From Flammeovirgaceae bacterium (GTDB lineage: Bacteria > Bacteroidota > Bacteroidia > Cytophagales > Cyclobacteriaceae), in assembly GCA_016712035.1 (NCBI GenBank), contig JADJRT010000005.1:1-64000 (forward strand): a stretch of 64,000 nt of DNA, given 5' to 3'. Position 1 is the stretch's first letter; every line of letters begins with the position of its first letter. Below are positions 49,139 through 58,940 of the stretch, in pieces. The notes under the pieces are model-generated. The model worked only from the letters and a program-made list of their open reading frames with translations. It was not told the origin of the DNA and made no database searches. Both the position numbers and the translations under genes were made by a program.

Positions 49139-50577
49139 TTACCAACCACCCCCGAGTGCCCGATAAAGATCTATGGCCGCAAAAAACTGAAATTGTTTAG
49201 TTTCAGCTATCATTAGCTCCGCTTCCAACACACTCTTCTGTGCCGTTATTACTTCAAGATATGACGCCAACCCGGCAACAAAAGATCGTTTGCTGTAGCA
49301 ACACCTTCTGCTAAAGTATTTACTTCCTGAAGTTTGAAATCATAAGAAGTTTGTAAGTTATCAATTCGACTAAGTTGCGTGGCCACTTCCTGAAATCCAT
49401 TTAAAATACTTTGCTGATACTGGTAGTATGCCTCCATCTGCATAGCCGATGCTTTTCTATATTCGGACTTTAAAAGATTGCGATTAAATAAGGGTGCCGT
49501 GAGTCCTCCTATGACAGAATATGCCAATGATGTAGGGGTAGTAAATAACACGCTTGCATCAAATGATTGAAGGCCCACACCTGCAGCAATATTTAAGGAA
49601 GGCAAGAAAGCCGCACGGGCAGCTTGCACATCTAAGCGAGCCGCTACCAACTGAAACTCAGCTTGCATTATATCAGGGCGGTTAACCAACATACGCGATG
49701 GTAACCCAGCATTGATTTGCTGCAGCAACGATTGGTTTAGAATTGATTCGCCACGGATAACCGGCTGAGGATAGCGAGCCAATAATAAGTTTAGTTGATT
49801 TTCTTGCTGAATGATTTCTTGTAGGACCAAAGCTTCCAAACTTTTTGTGTTTAGCAACTGCGCAGAAAACTGTTTTACAGCCAGTTCAGTAGCACGACCT
49901 GCTTCCTTTTGAACTACAATCAGTTCAATGGCCCTTTGCTGAAGGTTAATGTTTTCCCGTATTACTTCCAACTTATTATCGAGTGTCAGCAAGTTGTAGT
50001 AATAGCGGGCTATATCGGTTACCAATATTGTTTTAATGAGGTGTTGTGACTTCTCTGAAGCAAGAAAACGCGCGGCTGCCGCCTTTTTGCGACTGCGTAA
50101 CTTACCCCACACGTCAACTTCCCAACTGCTTTGAAAACCAGTATAGTAATCGGGAATATTTATAGGAATATGTTTTTCAGGCGGAACATTGGCCGATAAA
50201 TTCGTGTCGAAATTGCCGACCCCGTCTATTGTGTATTCGCCAAATCGTTGCTGGCCTACCGATACCACACCGTGTAATGAAGGAAGCAATGCACCAGCAG
50301 CAATAGATGTATTGGCACGTGCCATACTTACCCGTTGCAATGCCATTTTTAAATCCAAATTACTCTGAAGACCCAGATCAATGTAGCTGACCAAAATTGA
50401 ATCTGTAAAATATTCGCGCCAGAGCAACACGGGTTGGTCTGTTTCATTTAACTGTTGCGAAAATTGATTTGGCATAGTAATCAGTTTCGGCTCAGTAATT
50501 TTTTCTGAAACTTTGCAACCACTTAGTATGGTGATAAAAGAGAAAATGAATAGTGATTTGCGAACGAGAGGATACAT
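49139..50577 (-). CDS. RND efflux outer-membrane channel, NodT/OprM family lipoprotein (frame broken)
   Basis: TolC-like channel of a tripartite pump, ~479 residues. Lipoprotein signal (FSFITILSGC), paired coiled-coil repeats with SLVSYIDLGLQSNLDLKMAL and VNRPDIMQAEFQLVAARLDVQAARAAFLP-type motifs (second-repeat signature), and ends in AAIDLYRALGGGW, a NodT family ending. The frame breaks at the A-run 49280-49283; one more base restores it to stop 49139. Third gene of the operon, 5 bases after the pump gene. Confidence 0.9.
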
Positions 50578-50582
50578 AATTG

Positions 50583-53500
50583 TTATTTATGTGGTGTTGA
50601 GATTTGAGTTTGCTTTTTGCTAGAGAGTGATTTGGCAAGACTGGCAAAAACTACGTAAAGACCTGGAATTATAATGATGCCGAAGAGTGTACCAAACAAC
50701 ATGCCTCCGGCTGCTGCGGTGCCAATAGAGCGATTGCCCATAGAACCTGCTCCACTGGCAATACAAAGTGGAATTAATCCCGCAATAAATGCAAAGGAAG
50801 TCATTAAAATAGGTCGCAAGCGCGAGACAGCCCCTTCAACAGCGGCTTCCAAAATACTTTTGCCTTGTTGCTGTTGCTGAATGGCAAATTCTACAATCAA
50901 TATCGCGTTCTTACCCAATAGCCCGATTAGCATAACCAATGCTACTTGTGCATAAATGTTGTTTTGCAACCCCACAAGATGAAGCATAAAAAAGGAACCA
51001 AAAATTCCTGTAGGCAATGATAAAATTACAGGTAGTGGCAATAAAAAACTTTCGTATTGAGCTGCCAACAGTAAATAAACAAACACCAAACAAATTGAAA
51101 AAATATAAATCGCCTGATTGCCCGACAAAACTTCTTCGCGGGTCATGCCCGACCATTCAATTGAAAAGCCCCGCGGCAGTTCAGCTTTGGCCACTTCGCT
51201 AATTGCCTTTATAGCATCGCCACTACTATAACCCTTGTTAGCATCTCCATTAACCATGGCCGATGTAAACATATTGTACCGGGTAAGTTGTTCAGGTCCA
51301 TATACCCTTTCTAATCTGACGAACGAAGAATAAGGAACCATTTCACCAAAATTATTTTTTACATATAGCTTAAGGATGTCTTCGGGCGAGGCTCGATAAT
51401 TAGGTGCTGCCTGCACCATAACCTTATACATTTGCCCAAAGCGAATAAAATTTGTTGCGTAGTAACTGCCTATTAGCGTTTGTAAATTACTCATGGCGTT
51501 CTCAACGGTTACCCCTTTCTGGCTAGCCACATCCTGATCAATATGAATCATATATTGTGGATAGCTTGCATCAAAACCAGTAAAGGCATCCGCTATTTCG
51601 GGTCGGGCTTTTAAGGCCTCAATAAAATTAGAAGTAACGATAGCTGTTTGCTGCAAATTGCCTGAACCAGTTTTATCTAACAGTCTCAACTCAAAGCCAC
51701 TGGCATTTCCAAAACCTGGTACCGTGGGCGGAGCAAAAAACTGTATGCTCGCATCTTTTATATTTTCTGTTTCTTGCTGCAGGCGTAGAATTAAATCGTT
51801 TACCGATTCTTCTCTTTCGTGCCAGGGTTTTAAATTAATCATACCCATGCCATAGGCTGCCCCGGCTCCATCCGTCATTAAGCTAAACCCTGCCAATGTG
51901 CTTACAGATTCAACAGCCTCCATAGCTCCGGCCACTTGTTGAATTTGATCCATCACTTGCTCGGTGCGCTCTACCGTTGCCCCGGCTGGCGAAGTTACAT
52001 TCGCGTAAATCATACCTTGATCTTCGGACGGAATAAAACCTGTAGGTACTATTGAGCTTATGCCCCAGGTGGCCAGTATAAAAACTAAAAGCATGGCCCA
52101 TGTGATGGTTCTTCTGCCGGCCAGCAACGTTACCAGCGATTGATAGCGCAGCGAAAGTGAATCATACCCTTTGTTAAAACTATTAAAAAAACGATGCAGG
52201 ATACTGCTTGGTTTATGTCCGTGATTATTTTTTAATAAGATAGCACAAAGTGCTGGTGTAAGGGTAACAGCATTAATACCCGAAATAACAATAGCAATTG
52301 CCAGTGTAAGTGAAAATTGGCGATAAAAGACACCCACCGGCCCGGTCATAAATGCTACCGGAATAAACACCGCAGACATAACCAAAGTAATAGCAATAAT
52401 AGCACTGCTGATTTCTTTCATAGCTGCTACGGTAGCCTCCTTTGGCGCAAGTCCTTTTTCCATTTGAACGTGAACTGCCTCCACCACAACAATAGCGTTG
52501 TCAACCACAATGCCTATGGCAAGTACTAAGGCAAATAAGGTGAGTAGGTTGATGGAAAAACCCAATAGCTGCATGAAAAAAAACGCACCTATCAAAGATA
52601 CAGGAACAGCCAAAGCGGGTATCAAGGTTGATCGCCAATCTTGTAGAAAAATAAAAACTACTAAAGACACAAGTAGGAAGGCTTCTACCAAAGTGCGCAA
52701 TACCTCTTCAATAGAGGCATCTAAAAATCGCGAAACATCATACCCAATATTATAACTCATACCTGGAGGAAATGACTCATCCTTCAGTTGCTCCATTTTT
52801 TCTTTACGTTTTCGATAACTTCCTTTGCATTGCTACCCGGGCGTTGCTTTAGCATAATGGCTGCCGAAGGACGACCGTCCTCTTTTGATAAAATGTTATA
52901 ATTACGAACACCAAATTCAACTTCGGCAACATCTTTCAGTTTTAGTATAGAACCCTCTTTGTCGGCCCGCAAAACTATATCCTCGTATTGTTTAGGTTCA
53001 TAAAACTTACCTGTATAACGGAGTACATATTGCAGCATTTGCGGAGCTTTGTCTGAACTTTCTCCTGATTTACCAGGCGCAGCCTCTATATTTTGGCTGC
53101 GAATAGCCTCAATTATCTCTTGCGTAGAAATACCATAACCCGCCATGCGATCAGGTTTTAACCAAACACGCATAGAGTATTCACGGGCACCAACAATAGT
53201 AGCATAGCCAACACCTTCAATACGTTTCAACTCTGCCAGAATATTTATGTCTGCAAAATTGTAAATGAATTTCTCATCGGCCGAGGGGTCGTTACTCAAT
53301 ACATTTAAATACATAAGAATGCTGGTCACTTCTTTCTCTACACTTACACCAGCTTTAATTACTTCTTCTGGTAATTCATCTAATACAGTAGAAACCCTGT
53401 TTTGAACGTTTACATTAGCAAGATCGGGATCCGTGCCAACTTTAAAATAAACCTGAATGATACTTGCTCCATCATTACCTGAAACAGAAGTCATATAAGT

Positions 53501-53725
53501 CATGCCAGGTACACCATTAATAGCTCGCTCAAGTGTTGTAACAACGGCCTTTGCTGCAACTTCGGCATTGGCGCCCGTGTAATTTGTAGTTACTACTACC
53601 GTGGGTGGAACAATATCTGGAAATTGGGTGACGGGAAGATCAACCAACGCCAGCAATCCAAGGAGAGCAATAAAAAGTGATATGACGAGGGAAAGAATCG
53701 GGCGTTCAATAAATTTATTAAACAT
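50583..53725 (-). CDS. RND efflux pump, AcrB/MexB-like inner-membrane transporter (frame broken)
   Basis: 1047 residues after one base is restored in the T-run 52796-52801. Twelve helices and two large periplasmic loops. Visible: MFNKFIERPILSLVISLFIALLG start, PDIVPPTVVVTTNYTGANAE, the proton-relay Asp pair in helix 4 (VVDNAIVVVEAVHVQME region), and LVMLIGLLGKNAILIVEFA in helix 10-11. HAE1-type hydrophobe exporter, driven by protons. Sits between adaptor (42 bases upstream) and channel. Substrates cannot be read from sequence. Confidence 0.93.
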
Positions 53726-53766
53726 AAGTGGTTATCTAAAGTTGTGTAGCATAAAAAAAAGAATGA

Positions 53767-54905
53767 TTAAGAAGTAGCCTTTGTCTTATGCTTACCCCCA
53801 GTATTTAATCGAATGCTATCTGAAACTGGAATTGATTTTATTAACATTCCATCGCGCACATCCTTTATTCCCTCGTAAATAATTCTATCACCTTCATTTA
53901 AACCGGATTGAACAATGTAAAAATGTGCTAACCTCGCAGCAGGCAAAAAACTTTGAACGCGCGCTTTGTTATCGGCACCAACAATAAACACATAGGTTTT
54001 GTCTTGAATTTCAAAGGTTGATTTTTGAGGCACCATCAAAGCAGATTCAACACGGGTGTAAAGACGAATCTTTCCGGTTGACCCATGTTTTAGTATATGG
54101 CTAGGGTTGGGAAATTTTGCCCGAAAGGCAATGGTACCCGTAGAAGTATCAAATTCACCTTCCATCGTTTCTATGTGTCCAGGAAATTGATGCGTACTTC
54201 CATCTGCCTGAATCAAAGATACCTGATCTGATCTTCTGTCGCTTTGATTGCTCTTGGCATACTGTAGGTATTCCTTTTCGGAAACCCGAAAATATGCGTA
54301 TATAAAATTGGAATCGAAAACCGAGGAAAGCAAATGACCTTCATTAATAAGGCTACCCGTTTTAAAGGGTATCCGATCCACAACTCCATCAAAAGGAGCG
54401 CGAATATCCGTATGAGAATAGCGTATATTGGCTTGAGATAAGTCTGATTGAGCTTCTTCTACTTTGCCTTTGCAATATCTACTTTTGCTTTAGCCAAACG
54501 CAACTCAGTTTCAGAAATAACATTTTTATCCACTAACATAGAAACGCGTTCTACCTCCAATTCTATCGCTTGAACGTCAGCATTGGCTGCATGCAAACCA
54601 GCCCTTGCACGCAACACATGCGCTCTGTACTCCTCATCATTTATTTTAAATAGTAATTGCCCGGCCTTTACAACCTGCCCTTCGTCAACATAAATTACGT
54701 CCAAATAACCAGATACTCTTGCTCTAATCTCAACATGCCTGACTGCATGTACATCAACCACATGCTCTTGTACTAAAACAGTATCCTTACTTAAAACGTA
54801 AGTCACAGGAAACTCATTTATAGATTCTACCACTCCCGTTTTTGTTGAGCAACTGCCCAACATTGCTAATGAAATAAGGAATACACCTGTTGCAAACATT
54901 TTCAT
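53767..54905 (-). CDS. RND efflux periplasmic adaptor, AcrA-like lipoprotein (frame broken)
   Basis: About 379 residues. Lipoprotein signal (LISLAMLGSC), barrel-sandwich hybrid (EIRARVSGYLDVIYVDEGQVVKAGQLLF), a coiled coil with the frame break near 54463-54465, then beta-barrel domain (DIRAPFDGVVDRIPFKTGSL, YAYFRVSEKEYLQY) and membrane-proximal domain. One added A joins the halves at AKVEEAQSDLSQAN. First gene of the adaptor, pump, channel operon; a small unknown gene precedes it by 23 bases. Confidence 0.9.
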
Positions 54906-54928
54906 AAATTATGATATAAGTTTTATTC

Positions 54929-55144
54929 TCAAACAATTGATGAATGGCCATCCACAAAAAAAATTCTAATGTTACGAACGTTAAAAAAAGAACGTAATTC
55001 ACGGGCGCGTATCAGCGCTTCTTCGTTTGTTTTAAAAACAGAACAAGGTTTTTTTTCTACTTCTACAAATCTCTCGTCATCAACAGCTATTATAGCTATA
55101 TACTGATCGGGCTTTGGGTTTTCTTCCAGTACGATCCATTTCAT
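54929..55144 (-). CDS. Small protein of unknown function upstream of the efflux operon
   Basis: 71 residues, soluble, beta-alpha-beta pattern: MKWIVLEENPKPDQYIAIIAVDD, a helix (NEEALIRARELRSFF) and a last strand (IRIFFVDGH). No known domain. It is 23 bases upstream of the adaptor gene and in the same direction, so it may be the first gene of the efflux operon. Confidence 0.55.
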   Translation of the reverse strand: MKWIVLEENPKPDQYIAIIAVDDERFVEVEKKPCSVFKTNEEALIRARELRSFFNVRNIRIFFVDGHSSIV

Positions 55145-55197
55145 AACATTATATTTTTATGTTCCTCTTTGTAATCACTGCAGGTACAGATTTTTTA

Positions 55198-56058
55198 TTA
55201 ATTTTCCTTTCGTTTAAATCTAATGTTAAGCTGGGGCGATAACGTTTCGTTGTAGAGCGGTGGTGGCAGGGGATTATCGCTGATGTCCAATAGCTTCAGC
55301 TTCTTCATTTTGCCAATTTCTGCAGGCAATTCAGCAATACTATTTCCCACTAAAAACAAATATTCGATAGATTTTAACTGACTGATTCCCTCCGGAATTT
55401 CATTAATGCCATCGTTCTCTATGTGTAACTCACTAAGGCCGGTCATTTTACTCAACACACTCAAATTACCTTTGAAATTGAAGTGCGAATCATTATTGAC
55501 GTACAGCACTTTTAGATTTTTCATTTGCATCATGGTCTCTGGCAAATCTGTAAACTCATTTTCAGAAAGCTCCAAACTCTCTAAAGTTCTTAGTTTACCA
55601 ATATCAGCTGGAAGAGTGCTTATATGGTCGCCAGCCAGGCTAAGCATATGTAAGTTCGGAAGTTCATTTAATACAGCGATAGCCTGGGTAATATCCAGCG
55701 TTGGGTTGTGATCAAGATAAAGTGATTGTAGCAGATCAAGCTTGGAAAATTCATCCGGAAGTTTTTTAAGTTGATTATATGAAAGCACCAGATACCTTAA
55801 TTGCTTTAACTCACCGATGCGGCCAGGTAGTTCCTGTAATTGCGTTCTACTCAAGTCAAGGTACTTTAACTTAGTTAGCAGAAATAGGGAATCCGAAAGG
55901 TGCCCGATTTCCTGTTTGCTTAAATCTAACCATTCACAGGTTCCCTTATTCAGGAGGGCATCTTCAAGTGATGTATATCTTCTTGAATCGGGATGTGCGA
56001 TAATCGAAGTGCACAAAACAGAGAAAAGGATAAGAATTAGTGGGGCTTTAGTTTTCAT
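55198..56058 (-). CDS. Secreted leucine-rich-repeat protein, LRR copy 1
   Basis: 286 residues: signal peptide (APLILILFSVLCTSIIA), short conserved N-terminal unit YTSLEDALLNKG...WLDLS, then about nine LRRs of ~23 residues (LKYLDLSRTQLQELPGRIGEL; LESLELSENEFTDLPETMM; LKLLDISDNPLPPP). No membrane anchor. ATG 56058 is chosen because the signal peptide starts there. It is a paralogue of the protein at 57100-57981, sharing the YTSLE N-terminus. 50 bases after the prohibitin-like gene in the same direction. Confidence 0.85.
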   Translation of the reverse strand: MKTKAPLILILFSVLCTSIIAHPDSRRYTSLEDALLNKGTCEWLDLSKQEIGHLSDSLFLLTKLKYLDLSRTQLQELPGRIGELKQLRYLVLSYNQLKKLPDEFSKLDLLQSLYLDHNPTLDITQAIAVLNELPNLHMLSLAGDHISTLPADIGKLRTLESLELSENEFTDLPETMMQMKNLKVLYVNNDSHFNFKGNLSVLSKMTGLSELHIENDGINEIPEGISQLKSIEYLFLVGNSIAELPAEIGKMKKLKLLDISDNPLPPPLYNETLSPQLNIRFKRKEN

Positions 56059-56108
56059 AATAGTCTTAGTTAGTTCGTATGGATTATTGCCCATACGAAC
56101 GATATAGT

Positions 56109-56891
56109 TTAATTGCCTTTTGAAGAGTTGATCATCATTGGCGTATTACCATCTGTAATAATCACCTTTGAATTTGATGATTTGGAGAGCTCACGAAAGG
56201 CTTCTATACTTTGCCATTCTATTATATTCTTATTTAAGCCCTCCGAAATTATTTTCTGAGCATCCCGAATGCCTTCGGCTTCAATCCTTTTCCGCGTTGC
56301 CTCCTGTCTTTCTCTATCTAACAAAAAAGCCATCCGTTGTGCGTCCTGTTCAGCTTCTAACTTTTCTTCTACCGCTCGAGCGAGGCCAGCCGGCAAAGAG
56401 ATGTTCTTCAACAATACCGCCTCAATCTGAAAACCGCGCGGTTCAAGAATCTTAGCCATCTGATCGGTAATTTCCTTTTCAATAGTAGCCCGTTGCACAG
56501 AGTGCATATCTTTTGCGAAAAAACGAGAGCACACATCCGAAGCCGAAGACCGGAATACACTATTAATTACGTTGCCTTCATTACCTACCCCAATTGTTTC
56601 TACTATGGATGGGGCCTTATCAGGAACAATACGATACAGAATAGAAATAACCGCTGTAACATTAAGACCTTCTTTCGATGGAAGATTCGTGCTTATTTCC
56701 ATATTCATGGTTCGAATGGGCATTTTAATAATTCGGCTAACCAAAGGGTTATACGCTATAGCCCCTGGCTGAAGTATTTTTTGATCTAACTTCCCAAGTT
56801 TTCGTTTCATACCAATTTCACCTTGCCTAACGACAGAACAGCTCAAGGCAACAAATGCCGTCATCGTCAAAATAATTATTTGAGTTTTCAT
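56109..56891 (-). CDS. Prohibitin/SPFH (band 7) lipoprotein
   Basis: 260 residues. Lipoprotein-type start (IILTMTAFVALSCSVV) and SPFH domain: VVRQGEIGMKRKLGKL, VISILYRIVPDKAPSI, KEITDQMAKILEPRGFQIEAVLLKNI and the coiled region AVEEKLEAEQDAQRMAFLL with IEAEGIRDAQKIISEGLNK, as in prohibitins. SPFH proteins form ring-shaped membrane assemblies that organise proteases or other proteins; attachment by lipid instead of a helix is a variation. It lies between the two LRR genes, the strongest hint to its partners. Confidence 0.85.
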   Translation of the reverse strand: MKTQIIILTMTAFVALSCSVVRQGEIGMKRKLGKLDQKILQPGAIAYNPLVSRIIKMPIRTMNMEISTNLPSKEGLNVTAVISILYRIVPDKAPSIVETIGVGNEGNVINSVFRSSASDVCSRFFAKDMHSVQRATIEKEITDQMAKILEPRGFQIEAVLLKNISLPAGLARAVEEKLEAEQDAQRMAFLLDRERQEATRKRIEAEGIRDAQKIISEGLNKNIIEWQSIEAFRELSKSSNSKVIITDGNTPMMINSSKGN

Positions 56892-57087
56892 ATGTCCATT
56901 TATTTAGTTGTACGATTATTTTCTTTAACTCCTTGATGCAGGTTTGTTTTATCCATTGTCGCAAATGCAACCATTCAATCGGGTTTAGCCATTTATACGA
57001 CTTACGATACTCTTTTAAAAATAACCTTCTGCTAAAACTTACCTTCTGCAAAATCATCTTGCAATAATCTAACATGGTTGTTTTCAT
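56827..57087 (-). CDS. Small helical protein overlapping the prohibitin gene
   Basis: Up to 86 residues, basic and helical (MLDYCKMILQKVSFSRRLFL, WLHLRQWIKQ). The MLDYxK-ILxKVSF-LF-KE-RK opening resembles a small protein family of Bacteroidota. As written it overlaps the prohibitin start by 65 bases; a one-base change would end it at a TAA just before that gene, which may be the true end. ATG at 57087 or 57075. It follows LRR copy 2 after 12 bases. Confidence 0.55.
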   Translation of the reverse strand: MKTTMLDYCKMILQKVSFSRRLFLKEYRKSYKWLNPIEWLHLRQWIKQTCIKELKKIIVQLNKWTYENSNNYFDDDGICCLELFCR

Positions 57088-57099
57088 AATGGTATTGGT

Positions 57100-57981
57100 T
57101 TAAAATCCTATTCTAATGGTTGGAGCTAAATCCTCACGATATTGGTCCAATAAAATATGTGGCATTTTATTATCTGTTAAATCGATGTACTCTAATTTTT
57201 TTAGAAGTCGGAGTGTAGCAGGCAATTCCGTAAGTTCATTATTTCGCAGATGGAGAGATTGAAGGTTCTTTAACCTGCTGATTTCATCTGGCAGCTTCTT
57301 GAAATGATCCCCTTCCAAGTGCAACTCTGAAAGTTTAGGTAACTTACTTAAGACCTCTATGTTTTTGAGTAAATCAAACCTTCTGTCATTATTGATATAA
57401 AGTATCTGAAGGTTTTTAAGGTTGCTAAACTCGGCTGGGAGTAACTCAATTTCATTATTTGATAATTCCAGGTATTGAAGGTTTTTAAGATTACCAATTG
57501 ATGGAGGAAGTTTAAAAATCCCTTCACCCTTAATATTTAGCACCGTCAATAAAGGCAGCTTGCTCAGAATCTGAAAATCTGCATTCAAATCCTGTTCCAA
57601 ATTGTAGTCAAGATACAGGTTCCGTAACGTCTTAATCTCACTGAAACTTTCTGGCAAATATTTTATACGGTTACCTGAAAGATCGAGATAAAATAAATTC
57701 TGCAGTTGACCAATCTCTGCAGGTAACTCAGTAAACTCATTCTGACTTAGATCCAGATATTTCAAATTTTTGAAAGTCAATATGGCAATCGGAAAGTCCT
57801 TCAAATTTTGCTCGCGCAAGGTGAGCCATTGCACACTGTCGGGGCTTGTCATCGCCTGCTCCAGGCTTGTATAATTCTTTGATCGTTGACCTACAACAAT
57901 TGTTGAACTGAATAGCATCAGTAATAAAAAGAGACTTGAAAAAAAATGAAGAGGCGATATTAATTTAAGATTGGATTTCAT
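57100..57981 (-). CDS. Secreted leucine-rich-repeat protein, LRR copy 2
   Basis: 293 residues: signal peptide (FFSSLFLLLMLFSSTIVVG), the shared YTSLEQAMTSPDSVQWLTL unit, then about nine ~23-residue LRRs (LKYLDLSQNEFTELPAEIGQL; LQYLELSNNEIELLPAEFSNL; LQSLHLRNNELTELPATLRL). Exported, no anchor seen. First gene of the LRR, small protein, prohibitin, LRR run. Confidence 0.85.
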   Translation of the reverse strand: MKSNLKLISPLHFFSSLFLLLMLFSSTIVVGQRSKNYTSLEQAMTSPDSVQWLTLREQNLKDFPIAILTFKNLKYLDLSQNEFTELPAEIGQLQNLFYLDLSGNRIKYLPESFSEIKTLRNLYLDYNLEQDLNADFQILSKLPLLTVLNIKGEGIFKLPPSIGNLKNLQYLELSNNEIELLPAEFSNLKNLQILYINNDRRFDLLKNIEVLSKLPKLSELHLEGDHFKKLPDEISRLKNLQSLHLRNNELTELPATLRLLKKLEYIDLTDNKMPHILLDQYREDLAPTIRIGF

Positions 57982-58216
57982 AATAGTTTTATAATGGTTT
58001 CAATAATTATTAATCGATTCTAACGCAATACACAGATAGAAAAAGGTTATGATAAAGACTACCCAATAACTTCTGCCAGGAACCGACTTAAATTTTTTGT
58101 ACATGCCTTTTTAATCTTTTGATTAAACTTCTAAATGGAATGAATGAGAATAGTTGCTACGTAATAGACTGCAAGGAATAAAAGAACTTTATTCCAAATG
58201 CATTTAGAAAAACAAT

Positions 58217-58510
58217 CTAACGCCTAAAAACTCTCAATTGAATAAAGCGCGGAGTCTTGAGATGTATTGAAAACTTCTCTCTTTGTAAGCTTGAAAATTG
58301 GGAACCCAGTGGAAAGGATGGCTTTGAATTACTGGTTCTGATTTTCTCAATCTTTAACCGAGATGAAAAAGTATTTAAGGGTACGTTACTCTCAATTCGT
58401 CCTAGCTCTCCCTGTAGTCCTATTTCTAGCAAGTCAGCGTTTATTGCAGAATAACCTTCACCAAGGTTAAGAAATAAGGCAAAAATAAGAAGTAGAGCAA
58501 TCCTTTTCAT
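58217..58510 (-). CDS. Small secreted protein, unknown
   Basis: 97 residues with a clear signal peptide (IALLLIFALFLNLGEGYSA) and a short basic, Ser-rich mature part ending FIQLRVFRR. No known domain. It is upstream of the LRR cassette in the same direction, 235 bases away; whether it belongs to it is unknown. Confidence 0.45.
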   Translation of the reverse strand: MKRIALLLIFALFLNLGEGYSAINADLLEIGLQGELGRIESNVPLNTFSSRLKIEKIRTSNSKPSFPLGSQFSSLQREKFSIHLKTPRFIQLRVFRR

Positions 58511-58940
58511 ATTGATAGTTTTACTATCTCACTTGATTGTATAGCTATAATACGCTTTTTAGATTAATTTGTTCTAAAAAAGAGCTATTAATTCGAAATT
58601 TTTTGGTTGGTTATGGTAGGCACTGGTTTTTTAGGCCAAAAAAGGGTATTCTCAGCTAAAGAAAGGCTAAACCAACATTGCTGATTTAGTACTTAGAAGT
58701 ATTTGGAATCATAGCCTTAGGAGTATCGACTTTGAAAGGTTTGGTAGTATTCTTCCAAAGCATGAACACAGGCATCAAAAAAAGGAAGATGCTTGTAACA
58801 ATGCAACCGGCAGGACTGTTGAGAAAATTTTTTATTACAATAGCTGCATTGATCATCAACCGGGTCAGGAAGAAATAGCAAAGATTTTCATGGATAATGA
58901 AATGCAAGTCGTTGGACCGCCCTTAAAGCTTGAATAAAAT
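58511..58940. other. Intergenic stretch with one doubtful small frame
   Basis: 430 bases between the small secreted protein and the TPR-CHAT gene. A 73-codon frame at 58686-58907 (-, TTG start) encodes one hydrophobic segment (GCIVTSIFLFLMPVFMLW); it may be a small membrane protein but has no ATG and no known relatives that I recognise. No strong terminator or promoter stands out. Confidence 0.4.
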
